Below are positions 23,301 through 33,973 of a stretch of 64,000 nt of DNA, one piece after another (within the stretch, counting starts at the first letter, position 1; every line of letters begins with the position of its first letter). Source of the stretch: Gnomoniopsis sp. IMI 355080 (lineage: Eukaryota > Ascomycota > Sordariomycetes > Diaporthales > Gnomoniaceae); assembly GCA_027946555.1 (NCBI GenBank), contig JAPEVC010000026.1, positions 152,728 to 216,727 of the forward strand, read 5' to 3'. Position numbers and translations under genes: made by a program. The notes beneath the pieces were generated by a model. That model worked only from the letters and a program-made list of their open reading frames with translations. It was not told the origin of the DNA and searched no databases.

Positions 23301-25298
23301 AAACAAGTGTTTTCCGATGCATTATAGATTCTTGTTGCTGAAGCTCATGCACCACCTCGAGCCGTCACATTGGTGTCTGGAGGGGCTGCAGCGCCAAGTG
23401 CGATTTGGCGTAATTGGTTTTAAGGCTTGCTTCCTAGAATCGCAACTTTTTCTGATCAGCAATTTGCGACTCACTGCCCAAGCCGTCGTCTTAAGGTGCT
23501 CTCGCAATCGTGGTCACTGCATGGGTCACAGCAGCCTATATCCTTGAGCTTTGGCAGCAGATAGTGAACTGCTTCATGTCTCCCGCTCTGCGAATGGTCT
23601 CTAGTATCCCCAGTGGCTAATCGTCTCGTACTTTGCATCCTCTCTCGAAGTCCTTCCGGACAACTCTCTCACCACCTTCAGCGGAGCATCCAGCGTACTT
23701 GCCTCTCCTCACAAGCTCCCCAATCATGGGGTGGCTACACAAAGTTTCATGAAAGCTCTTGTGCCTCCACAAATGCTTGAAATTTTAACCAATTCCCTGC
23801 CGATCGCCTTGCGCAGCACTTCATATCCTCTTGGCACCAGATTTCCGCCTGTTCATACTAAAGTCAACCGTCTCCCCTTTTTTGTATTTAGGATGGAACG
23901 GAAGGAACAGTATAGAGAAATCGAGATAAGTTTCTAAGTTCTCTTCCCAAGCAATTGAATGGCTCGTTGCTAAGACTTCGTATGCATTATCGATAATTCG
24001 GCGCGATTGATTGGGCTGTGGTGACGTCGATGCAGATCTTAGCCCAGGAGGAATGTTGAAACATACTGCCGGATCTCAAGGCCAGCAAGTCGACCTTGTG
24101 CCTTTCTGAGAGCGTGTCGATGATTGTACAAAGGCGTGTGGCGGCGGTAGACCCGAAGTCAATGATGACGGGCCGACAACGCAATACTGGTACTCTTGAC
24201 CGGAAAAGTGGCCCTCGGACCAATTTTGGGGCGAGATAGGCAAGTAAGTTGTAGAGAAAGAGCTCCGAGGATCCAGTAACCTCGTAAGATGGCTAGGAAT
24301 ATTCAAAGGGTGACGCCAGTCAGTGGTCCCGAGGTGAGTGCTTCTGATGAGTTCTCCAGAGTCTCAAGACCCGCGATGGCGGTAGCCTCAGCCGGTTCTG
24401 TCTACCTATGCAATCGTGGCTTTGGCGATAAGGCGATTCGATTTAGGGATGTGTCTATAGCACATCGAAAATCAGTGCGAGAATTGGAGCATGCGGCTTA
24501 CACAATCGGGAGGACACCAATCTGCGCAACTCGCTGCCAATGGTGGACTCCGGTTCAGATGCCTGGGGCCCGCCTTGAAGAAGACCTGGAGCGCGGGTTC
24601 TCATTCTTTTGTGAAATGGGTAGAATTTGTCACAGTCGTAGTGAACGCCGCCTCTCTTCCCAATATTTCCAATCGGGGAGTCAGGGTATCTTCCGAGGTG
24701 CGTGAGACATCGCAGGCGGTATTCTTTATGGAAACTAGGCTATGGCAAGCACGTGAATACTTCCAGTTTGAAAAGGCCTCGAATATAGGAAGGATAGTAA
24801 AGTTGTGGTGAGGGATAACGTGGAGAGGTTTGGATTAGTGACACATACGGATCTTCAACGGTTCACGACGTTGCGCATGAGCACTCCATTGTCAATAATC
24901 TGGGACTTGCCAGCTTCTACTAACTTCTCTCGTACATGGAGGAAATGATCGATTTACCAAAAGTCTTGCCATCACAGACGAGGGCAATTTGTTCTTTGCC
25001 ATCCACTTGAACAGATGTGATCTCCCATGTTGGTATTGAATATCCGAAGCGTGAAGTCATGGAATTTTGGACTTTGAGGTTCGCCCCAGGGTTATCCCTG
25101 TGACTGACTGCATATGCGGGCCGCGGCCGAACCCGGGCCTATCAGCCGAGCCGCAAAGAAAAGAAGGTCAATTGATGATGGCCTGACTTGACGATTTTCT
25201 ACCGGCATCTTTCTTTTCCTCTCCGACATCACCCACTTCACAACATCACCACACGCCCCGACTGTGGTCTCCTCGACCATCTACTGTATGTCGGCCTC
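20344..25298. other. Long gene-free interval (5 kb), part possibly gene relic
   Basis: Divergent spacer between the CDF gene (-) and COX15 (+). No intact gene recognised. An A+T-rich core lies at about 22470-22600. Between 23990 and 25090 the minus strand contains several protein-like segments interrupted by stops, which could be a decayed gene of unidentified family. One CCTAGG palindrome lies at 21915. Confidence 0.45.
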
Positions 25299-26936
25299 AT
25301 GGCGTTCTTCCAGCCCGCACCCGTGCTAGGCAGGGCCGCCGTGAAAAGACTAGCCCGCCAAGTCTCGAAGCTATCACGGCCATCGTCGTCGCCCCTCGCA
25401 CTGTCGAACTCGACTTCGGCTGCGAGAGCGGCCTCTTCTTTCGTGTGCCGACAGTGTCTCCACACAACCAGAAGCTCTAAGCCCTCGCTCTCAGTCTTGT
25501 CTTCTGTGCCACATTCTCAAACGACACAGCTCCAGATCCCAGTGTCCTCCTTCGCCCGTCGTCTGAACACAAGCAGCAGCAAGAATACGGCAACCGCCGC
25601 GTCCTTCGACACCAAGTATGAGGCTGATTCAACAGCTTCCACCACCACCGATAACGCCAAATCTAAGAACAAATCCTTCCCTGAAACCAGCTCTAAATCC
25701 GTAGCATACTGGCTCCTCGGCAGCGCAGCCAGCGTCTTTGGCATCGTTGTCTTCGGCGGGCTTACACGGCTTACAGAATCCGGGTATGTACATCAAATAC
25801 TACACATTTTACCCCAGAATCGCAATTTGGACCGCTCGCTGACTTGCCAATCTCCTTGTAGTCTATCCATAACAGAATGGCGCCCCGTCACCGGCTCGCT
25901 ACCACCGCTTTCTGCTGCCGATTGGGACCTTGAGTTCACCAAGTATCGAGCCTCGCCCGAGTTTGCCAAGCTCAACCCGCACATGACGCTCGATGAGTTC
26001 AAGCAAATCTACTTCATGGAGTGGGCGCACCGGCTCTGGGGTCGCGTCATCGGCATGAGCTTTGTCATCCCTACGATCTACTTCATCGCGCGCCGCCGTG
26101 TCAGCCGCCCCATGGCTTTCCAGCTCGTTGGTATCTCTGCGCTTATCGGCTTCCAGGGCGTTATTGGCTGGTGGATGGTCGCGTCGGGGCTGAAGGATGA
26201 TTTGTTCGCAGAAGGCGCCCACCCTCGTGTGAGCCAGTATCGCCTTACGACGCATCTTGCGACCGCTTTCGTCTGCTACAGCTGGATGCTCGTCGCGGGG
26301 CTGAGCGTCCTGCGCACGCACGCCCTCGTCGCCAACCCTGCCGCCACGCACGCCCTCGCCAAGACGCTCGCCACACCGACCCTCTCGCGCTTCCGCGCCG
26401 CCGCCACTGCTCTCACTGCGCTTGTCTTCGTCACCGCGCTCAGCGGCGCGCTCGTGGCAGGACTGGATGCCGGACTCATCTACAACGAGTTCCCAATGAT
26501 GGGCCTCGGCCTCACCCCGCCCAAGTCCGAGCTCTTCGATGCCTTCTACTCGCGCAAGCCTGATGGAAGCGACATCTGGTGGCGCAACATGCTTGAGAAT
26601 CCTTCGCTGGTCCAGCTCGACCACCGCATCATGGCTATGAGCGTGTGCGCGTCCGTTTTGGCGCTCTTTACCTATAGCCGGATGGGGCGGGTGAAAGCTG
26701 CGTTGCCAGCGGATGCGCGCAAGGCGACTATGGGCGTCTTGCATCTCATGCTGGTGCAAGTGACACTGGGTATCTCGACGCTGATATACATCGTGCCCAC
26801 AGGATTGGCCGCGACGCACCAGGCAGGCGCCTTGGCGCTCTTGACGGGAATGCTCGTGCTGGGGACGCGGCTCCGAGTGCCTAGGGGAGTGATGGCGCAA
26901 GTGCAGCGCAGGTTGAAGACCCTGCAAACCAAGTAA
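25299..26936 (+). CDS. COX15: Heme A synthase, cytochrome c oxidase assembly protein COX15
   Basis: Mitochondrial inner-membrane protein that oxidises heme O to heme A for cytochrome c oxidase. The N-terminal ~150 residues are a Ser/Arg-rich mitochondrial targeting and linker region (FVCRQCLHTTRSS). The catalytic part starts SVAYWLLGSAASVFG and shows the conserved GGLTRLTESG joined to LSITEWRPVTGSLPP, MEWAHRLWGRVIG (heme-ligand His), RLTTHLATAF, LDAGLIYNEFPMMG and DHRIMAM, with eight predicted TM helices. An intron at 25784-25861 (78 nt, GTATGT..TAG) has no stop and keeps frame; removing it restores the TESG-LSITEW junction. The start at 25299 gives the expected presequence. An earlier in-frame ATG at 25188 and an out-of-frame ATG at 25288 lie upstream. 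Spliced length 519 residues. Confidence 0.95.
   Translation: MAFFQPAPVLGRAAVKRLARQVSKLSRPSSSPLALSNSTSAARAASSFVCRQCLHTTRSSKPSLSVLSSVPHSQTTQLQIPVSSFARRLNTSSSKNTATAASFDTKYEADSTASTTTDNAKSKNKSFPETSSKSVAYWLLGSAASVFGIVVFGGLTRLTESGYVHQILHILPQNRNLDRSLTCQSPCSLSITEWRPVTGSLPPLSAADWDLEFTKYRASPEFAKLNPHMTLDEFKQIYFMEWAHRLWGRVIGMSFVIPTIYFIARRRVSRPMAFQLVGISALIGFQGVIGWWMVASGLKDDLFAEGAHPRVSQYRLTTHLATAFVCYSWMLVAGLSVLRTHALVANPAATHALAKTLATPTLSRFRAAATALTALVFVTALSGALVAGLDAGLIYNEFPMMGLGLTPPKSELFDAFYSRKPDGSDIWWRNMLENPSLVQLDHRIMAMSVCASVLALFTYSRMGRVKAALPADARKATMGVLHLMLVQVTLGISTLIYIVPTGLAATHQAGALALLTGMLVLGTRLRVPRGVMAQVQRRLKTLQTK
25784..25861 (+). other. In-frame stop-free intron in COX15
   Basis: GTATGT donor and TTGTAG acceptor, 78 nt. 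Retention would insert 26 residues inside the invariant TESGLSITEW loop, so splicing is required for a normal enzyme. Confidence 0.85.
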
Positions 26937-27298
26937 GTGGGAAAGATCTGAGGGCTGTTACGAGCCACGAGATCTTGTTCAGTGTTTGTGAAATTTGAAT
27001 GATGCATAGCGGGGATTGTAAGATTCACACGGAGAAAGCATGAGGAAGGTTCAAATCATTCTGAATGCATTTTTGTTGTATTCATAGCTCTAGAGTGACG
27101 GGCAGTGCTTTCAAGCGCCAATCAGGTCGTCACATATTTCTGCGATCGTGGTACACTTTTGTGCCAACTGATAGACTACACTCTACTCTATCTCTCGATA
27201 GTCAAGACCAGCACCGCGTTCATTTCCAATGCGAAGAGCTCAGGCGACGAAAATAGAAGACAAGAGTCATCATGAAGGTTGAACATGTGTATCTCTCC
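26937..27298. other. Convergent 3' spacer
   Basis: Lies between the stop codons of COX15 (+) and lysyl-tRNA synthetase (-). No gene recognised. Confidence 0.6.
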
Positions 27299-29345
27299 CT
27301 ACTTGTGCGCTGTAAAAACGTTAGAGGAGGCGTGTCTTCACCTGGACGCGTTGAAGGACTCCAAAGGGGGGGGGGGCGCTTACCAATTCCCTCAACTGGC
27401 AAAGGCTCGACATTAGCCACCTCTGCTGCCAACTTCTTGGGTGCGGCATTCTCATCTCGCATGAACGGGAACGCCTGGACCTCGCGAATGGCATAGTTGT
27501 CCGTCAAGAACATTACCAGCCGGTCAATACCCAGTCCCCAGCCACCGGTGGGCGGCAGACCGTACTCGAGTGCCGAGAGGAAGTTTTCGTCCACGGGTTG
27601 CGCCTCGTCGTCACCCTGTGCCTTCTGCCGGGCCTGCTCCTCAAACCGCAAGCGTTGGTCGAATGGGTTGTTCAATTCGGTGTAGGCGTTGGCAATCTCC
27701 TTCTTGCATACAAAAGCCTCGAAACGCTCGCACAGACCCTTCTTCTGTCGATGGTACTTGGCGAGCGGAGACATCATCTGGGGGTGCTCGAGAATAAAGG
27801 TTGGGTTGATGCATGTCTCCTCAATGAACTCGCCAACAAGCTTGTCGAGCATGCGAGCGTTGGTCAAGGGTGGCGGGCACTCCACGTTCATCTTCTTGAG
27901 TACCTTCTTGAGGAAGGCATTTGTCTCGTCCGTATGCATCTCGTCGTAAGGCGGGAACTTCTCCTCGCATACCCGCTCAAGCTCCGGCAACATCTCCACA
28001 CGCCTCCATGGTGCCTCCCAGTTGACATCATATGTCTCGCCGTGTTGGTTGGTGAATTTGGTCTTGTAACCGCCAGTGAGCTCCTTGACCAGGCTGGAGA
28101 CAAGCTCCTCAGTGATGTTCATGACGTCGTAGACATCAGCGTATGCCCAATAAAACTCGATGGAGGTGAATTCAGGGTTGTGGGTCAAGTCGATACCCTC
28201 ATTTCTGAAGTTCTTGCCCAGCTCGAATACCTTGCCGAATTGGCCGACGATCAACATCTTGAGGAATAGCTCCGGTGCAATACGCATGTACATGTCCATA
28301 TCCAGGTCGTTGTGGTGTGTGATGAAGGGAAGGGCGGTGGCACCACCAGGGATGGCCGTCATCATAGGGGTCTCGACCTCAAGGAAGTGGCGGTCGTTGA
28401 AGAAGTCACGAATGTAGCGGATAATCTTGGAGCGTGTCCACATGGTCTGGCGGGAGGCATCATTGAACAAAAGATCCAAGTAGCGTTGGCGGAAACGTTG
28501 CTCGTGGTCCTTGAAGCCATAGTGTTGGGTAGGCATCATGTGCAGCGAGGGAGCCAACAGGACAATTTCCGAGGCGAAGATGGACAGCTCGCCCTGCTTG
28601 CCTTGTTCGATCAGCTTCTTGGGCGCGGTCCGGCCTGGATACCCAATGATACCAATCACATCGCCTCTCCGTAGGTGCTCGTGTTGCTTCTCGAAAGGTG
28701 TGACGCCCTCGGGGACGTTCTCCGCCTGGCACATGACCTGAATGCTAGTGCCGATGGAGATGGTGTCGGCGGAGGTCTTGATGTCGTAGAAGATCAGCTT
28801 GCCGAGAGACCTTCGGCCGTAGATTCTACCGGCAATCCGGAGCTCCTTGGTACGATCGACATCGCCAGACTAGACAAAGTCATGTCGTTAGCAAGCATTG
28901 CATCCCACAGGACGGGCACGTGCGTACCTTGATGTGCTCGTAGTCCTTGACGAACTGCTTGTCGTCATATGTGACATGAAACTTGTGGGGGTAGGGGTTG
29001 GGGTCGCTGGATTCGAGGAGAGCCTTGACGGCCTTGGAGCGGTTCTCGTAGTACATGCGAGGATCCATCTCTTCCTCGTCATCCTTCTTCTTGTTGGTGG
29101 CGGGCTTCGGAGGGGCGGCGGCAGCCTTCTTGGCCTTCTCTTCCTCCTTCTGACGAGCCTTCTGGCGCTTCTTGAGCTCATTCTTGGAGACCTAACAGTA
29201 TTGGAAGCGATCAGTACATGTGTGTCCCTGTGAAAAGGTTGGAGGGGCGCATCGTAGGTACCTTCTCGCCGGTAACCTCGTCAAGCAACAGGTTTGCCAG
29301 CTGCTCCGTGGGAGGAGCAGCGGCGTCGGAAGGTTCGCCGGCCAT
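27299..29345 (-). CDS. KRS1: Lysyl-tRNA synthetase, class II, cytosolic
   Basis: Charges tRNA-Lys with lysine. Exons on the minus strand: 29262-29345, 28928-29191, 27384-28869 and an 11-nt last exon 27299-27309. They sum to 1845 nt (614 residues) in phase. The N-terminus MAGEPSDAAAPPTEQLANL leads to a basic Lys/Ala-rich helix (KKRQKARQKEEEKAKK), typical of eukaryotic cytosolic LysRS. An OB-fold anticodon-binding domain follows (RIAGRIYGRRSLGKLIFYD). The class II core shows motif 2 (GKNFRNEGIDLTHNPEFTS) and motif 3 (GWGLGIDRLVMFLTDN). The last intron starts GTAAGCG, is followed by a run of C, and ends TTTACAG before AHK and the stop. Neighbouring COX15 converges on it. Confidence 0.96.
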
Positions 29346-30651
29346 GTTGTGAGAAATTTGCAAGACCAAGTATCAATTGGCTCCCTGTATCTTGCTGCGA
29401 CTGTTGGAATGGAGGGTTCGGTCAAAGAGGTTTTGAGTTTGTATGGCGCGCTTGAGGAAAGACACACCGTTTTGAGTCAATGAACAATTATTGAAATTTC
29501 TGAGTCAACCCCCGCGGTCGCTGCTGCCCCTCGCCCACCCCAGCCCAGCTTGGGACCAGGGGCAGCAGGCATTGCAGTCAGGACTCCACCGCGGGGCTTA
29601 TCGATATAGCCTTGTCCCCCCCCCCTTCTCTCCCTGGCCCGCCATTTCCACGCAAAAGAAAGGCTCAGAGAATCCATAACGAGTCGCTCTCTTTATTTCA
29701 TGACCAATGATGAAATCCTCCGTGCATGCGGATTTACTTTACTTGTATCTCTTGTGTTAAGATCATTCAATTTGGTCCTGCTAAAAAAGCATTTCGAGTT
29801 GGGGAGAGTCCTGCTTAGTGCCCTTCCCGATATAATGGAGCAGCACTCACGTAGGTACCTAGGTACATAGTAGTCGTTTATAGATGCAAACGTCCTAATC
29901 AACAAATATGTCGTTCTTAGTTATTCTGTGTACGACTACTCCACGTGCCTTATAATACCTGTCCGGGACCATGGACTTGAAGAGCTATAACATAAGTAAG
30001 GCCTTATTGAAAATGACAGAATGAAATGACGCATGAGCTAGCGGGTCGTGCGTTGCTTCTACTATAATCACCAAGCGATTGTCATCTAGCCCAGTGTCCT
30101 GATTCATTGAAAGACTGCGAACATCAAAGTCTAAGTATAAACAATACAGAGGTGACCCAGCGACCGGTTCCCGAGTCGGTTGTCCTGCCATACCAACCTC
30201 CCTTGTCCAGAACCGGCCGAGCTGTCTCACCCTCAAACTCCAACAACAGTAATCCCCAAATTCTGTTTTGGCCCGAAATGATATTCCGACCTCATTGTTT
30301 ATCAACACCAACATGTGTCGTCTGTGTGTGAGCGCTAACGCGCTACCATCACGGTCTGATGATGGCCTGTTCTTTTCCAAGCCAACTGTATTGCGCCTTC
30401 TATTGTTGCTCTTCTCATCACAGGCTCTGGCAAGTCCCACCGGGGCCAGCATCCGACCTGATGGCCTACCTCACGAGGACAGTGGCTGTCGAGGCTACTT
30501 CGATATATGTTGTCGACTAGCTTCTACCAGCAACTCTATCTATGATCAATCGTCTTCTTACACTGAGCTACCCTTGTCATATTCTAGCCAGAAAGTCCTT
30601 ACCTCTCACCCCCGTCACAGCCCGTCGACTACGAGTGTCCTCGGCAACACC
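29346..30651. other. Divergent spacer upstream of GDSL esterase
   Basis: Separates the starts of lysyl-tRNA synthetase (-) and the CE16-type esterase (+). A CCTAGG palindrome with flanking GGTAC lies at 29852-29868. A TATAA-type element occurs near 30136 (+). The reading frame of the esterase is open back to 30268, so part of this interval could be coding if an upstream start is used. Confidence 0.5.
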
Positions 30652-31789
30652 ATGAAGCTTGTCCGCCCTGCCCTAACCTTTGCGGCAGAAGCATGGTGCT
30701 CGCTCGCCGTCTTGGAGCCTACCCCTCCGCCTTGCTGCTCATCTTGCAAGACAACCTCTTCATGGCCCGGATTTTCGGGCATCAACAACGTATTCTCCTT
30801 TGGCGACAGCTATACCACTACCAACTTCGACTACACTGGACAACAGCCCACACCGGAGAACCCTCTTGGCAACCCGCCATACCCCGGAATGACCTCTGCA
30901 TTGCCGGCACCAAATTGGATTGACTTTCTCACCGTCAAGTACAACCAGTCTTCCCTGCTCACGTACAACCTTGCTGTGGGCGGAGCCACCGTTGACTCGG
31001 ATCTCGTGTTCCCCTTCTTCCCCACCGTTTTAAGTCTCAAGGAGCAGGTGCACCAACGCTTCGTGCCGGGGTATGATCAAGTCGGCGGGTCTGCGCCGCT
31101 GACACGGCCCTGGTATGGGAATGACACTCTGTTTGCTTTCTGGATAGGCATCAACGACGTGAATGGCTCATATGGCAGAGGACCCGGCTTCACGGGCCCA
31201 CTGAACAGGCAAATTATGGCTGTGTATAGAGAGCTGCTGCGTTTTCTCTTCGAAGAGATGGGCATGCGTAATTTGGTCCTTCTCAATGTGCCCTCAATCG
31301 ACCGCAGTCCGTTGATGAACGCACGCGGGAGTGAAGAGCAGAGGATACAGAAGGCGGACCTAGCGGACTTCAATGGGCTGATACTGAAGATGGCGCAGGA
31401 TTTCAAGAAGGAGGTTGCGGCCGAGGGCAATGTGTGGTTGTATGATTCATATACGGACTTCAGCAGGGCTATGGATGACCCGAAGAGCTTCCCACAAACC
31501 AGCTTGTTGAAAAACGTCACCGATAGCTGCGATGCTTATGGGCCCGTGTGAGTATTCCCGAACCCCCTTCTTATTTGCTTGGTCTGTCTATCAATGAGAG
31601 GCTAGAACAAGGACGGCTGACTGATCCTTTCACAGTGGCACACCTGAAGAAGATACCTTCTATGATGTTTGTGGTGTTCCCGTTAATGAGTATTTTTGGT
31701 TGAATGCTCTTCACCCAACCTACCCCATCCACGAGGCGGTTGCCGCTCAAATCGCGAAGCTTCTCGAGGGTAGTCCCAACATATGTTAG
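30652..31789 (+). CDS. Secreted GDSL esterase, carbohydrate esterase family 16-like
   Basis: Probable extracellular acetyl esterase acting on acetylated plant oligosaccharides. Exons 30652-31547 and 31636-31789 give 349 residues. SGNH/GDSL blocks are VFSFGDSYTT (nucleophile Ser), LAVGGATVDSD (Gly block), FWIGINDVNGSY (Asn block) and NALHPTYPIHEAV (catalytic His). The usual Asp three residues before the His is Asn here, as I recall for CE16 members, so this should not be read as inactivation. The WPGFSGINN lead-in is family-typical. Start uncertain: the frame is open from 30268 and includes a strong secretion-signal-like stretch (LRLLLLLFSSQALAS) at about 30388-30432. The ATG at 30652 gives a weaker signal (VRPALTFAAEAWCSLAVL). 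Its neighbour downstream is another secreted hydrolase on the same strand. Confidence 0.8.
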
Positions 31790-32700
31790 ACTTTTATGTA
31801 GATGCTTTGGAATGAAGACATTATCATTCTCTTAAAAAGCAAAAGGATAAAAAAAGGAACCGCCAAGTATGATGTTACTCCGGCAATCCTTGGCGCTCTA
31901 GACACACTAAGGAGTACTCTTCTGGTCACTTTCCTCAGCCAGCAGCAACTGACCGAAATATTCACTATTTCTTATATCACCGAGCAACAAATGCCTACTC
32001 TTCCAGCTGTCTCAGCTGTACTTGCATGTAGAGTGGTGTTGATCGCCTTTTACTGATCATGAATATTGGCAGGTACATTGAATAAAGAACCGAGCACTTG
32101 TTCATTGGATCGGGTATTTTTGCTTGGCCAGCGCCAAGGGCCCAGGAACCTGAACCAGGACACGAATTCGAGGTCACGAGGCTCCAATGATGGCAAACAT
32201 CACTCGCGCTTAGATACTACAATAGAAAGCACAGTGTTCAGTCGGTAGATTCTATCCCGATTCCCGAATGGCCAGTTCTCCCGCGAGTGTTTGAGGACAT
32301 GAAGTGAACAGTCTTTCGAAGCTTATGCCGTGTATAACTTGTATTCCCCAACACTGCACGTACCGAACATCGTGCCCAGACGCCGCCGTCTTGTCGTTTC
32401 TCGTAATACGCTCGGATGTTTTAAAGGGGACAAATCAGCTGCCAATAAACATAGTGCTTCTTGCCATAGATCTACAGGGACCGAAAACTAATCGTTTCCG
32501 TGTGAGCGCGTGTCAAGCCAAGCCTGCAGTATCAAATTGTCCGTTGACAGTGCGCAGCCTGCTCAGTGCTACCCGCCCAACCCGATGATAGTTCAAAGGA
32601 TTCTATACAAATAAGGGCGTCACTACCTGCTGTCCATAAATAGCAATCCGGTTCCTCTTCATATCTGCTGCAATACTTTATACCCTATGCACAACGCAAT
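31790..32700. other. Promoter region of the GH43-like gene
   Basis: Tandem spacer between two plus-strand secreted-enzyme genes. No further gene recognised. A TATA-like TATACAAATAAG lies near 32602-32615, about 90 bp before the next ATG. Confidence 0.5.
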
Positions 32701-33762
32701 ATGCTCTTCATCAAATTCCTCAAATCGCTGGTTGCAGTGACGGCCGTCTCGGCTGCCACTGTGCCCTCAAAACGACAAGATGATGCTAAGGTTGGCTATT
32801 TCTTCCTCAGCTTCCCTGTCTGGGACGAACAGGTCTACTTCTCCTTGTCCAAGGGCAACGATCCTCACTCATATTCACGACTGTGCTTGGATTGTACCAA
32901 TGCCACCGAGGCGATTCTCCGTTCAGATGTCGGCACCAAGGGTGTGCGCGATCACTTCCTCGTTCAGTCACAGGACAGCAACAAGTTCTATTTGACTGCC
33001 ACTGACCTCCAGGTCAACGCCTTCACCGGCGACTTCAACGAAGCCACCCGCTTTGGCAGTCGAAGCATCGTTATTTGGGAGTCTGAAAATCTTGCCGACT
33101 GGACTGGTCCTCGTCTGAGTGAGCCTATCGTCAATGCCTCTGCTGGCAATATCTGGGCGCCCGAGAGTGTCTGGGATCCAGAGAAAGACACCTTTGTCAT
33201 GATCTTTGCCTCTCGCTACTGGTCACCATCGGATCCTGACAGGACTGGGGCGCAGCCACCTAACGTACTCATGTACGTTACCACCAATGATTTCGTCACC
33301 TTCTCCGAGGCCCAGACGTACTTCTGGCCCGGATTTCCAGTTATTGATGCCACCTTCTACCATGCAACGGAAGAAGGTCCAAACGTCTGGTACAGACTTG
33401 TTAAGAGCGAGGTCGACTACAAGATTTGGCAGCAAAAAACCACAACCGGGCTGTTTGGCACTTGGACCAATGTTGGAGGAGCACCAGATGGCGAGAGGAT
33501 CGAGTTTGCAAGCGAATTTTCCAACAACGAAGGTGGCTTGATGTTCAGGGACAATCTTGACCAAGGGCTCTACCACTGCTGGATTGACCAAAGCACTACG
33601 GAACAATACATCCCCGCTCAAGCTCGGACTCTGAACGACATGAAAGCATGGGAAAGGGTTTCGCTTGATGGTTTCCCGACAAACCACAAGCATGGCGTCG
33701 TATACCCAGTCACACAAGCCCAGTACGACACGCTCAAACGCAAGTACAAGAGGAAGGAGTAA
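32701..33762 (+). CDS. Secreted glycoside hydrolase family 43-like protein (arabinosidase type)
   Basis: Single exon, 353 residues. A signal peptide (LKSLVAVTAVSAATV, cleavage about residue 19) is followed by a Lys-Arg Kex2-type site. The rest fits a five-bladed beta-propeller of the GH43 type found in fungal arabinanase/arabinosidase-like proteins. Blocks seen are VGYFFLSFPVWDEQVYF, VRDHFLVQSQDSNKFYL, SRSIVIWESENLADW, AGNIWAPESVWDPEKDTFVM, FWPGFPVIDATFY, and NNEGGLMFRDN with the acid-residue context. Catalytic residues cannot be proved by eye. The enzyme presumably trims arabinose-containing side chains of pectin or xylan. It follows the CE16-like esterase by 0.9 kb on the same strand, consistent with joint use on plant cell walls (inference). 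Confidence 0.75.
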   Translation: MLFIKFLKSLVAVTAVSAATVPSKRQDDAKVGYFFLSFPVWDEQVYFSLSKGNDPHSYSRLCLDCTNATEAILRSDVGTKGVRDHFLVQSQDSNKFYLTATDLQVNAFTGDFNEATRFGSRSIVIWESENLADWTGPRLSEPIVNASAGNIWAPESVWDPEKDTFVMIFASRYWSPSDPDRTGAQPPNVLMYVTTNDFVTFSEAQTYFWPGFPVIDATFYHATEEGPNVWYRLVKSEVDYKIWQQKTTTGLFGTWTNVGGAPDGERIEFASEFSNNEGGLMFRDNLDQGLYHCWIDQSTTEQYIPAQARTLNDMKAWERVSLDGFPTNHKHGVVYPVTQAQYDTLKRKYKRKE

Positions 33763-33973
33763 ATGTAGGCTCCAAAAGCTATACATAGCTAGGAATTCAA
33801 AAACTTTCCCACCTTGGGCGTGTAAATTGTTGCGGTCGTCCAGTGACCACTCAATTATCATGCAATGGTATTTGGGTCCTGGAAGACGCCAGATCACACA
33901 TTCATGACACAAATCAAGGGCACCCATATCCATCTATCTATGGGACTCTATGATTCCTCAATTGATCAATGAT

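Noticed and set aside
25899..26927. 342-codon open frame antisense to COX15
   Set aside because: Composition (RHSPRHSEP, ERGDEDKR) reflects the reverse of a GC-rich coding gene; no family resemblance, and COX15 is certain.
27598..28269. 223-codon plus-strand frame within lysyl-tRNA synthetase
   Set aside because: Shadow of a highly conserved enzyme on the opposite strand.
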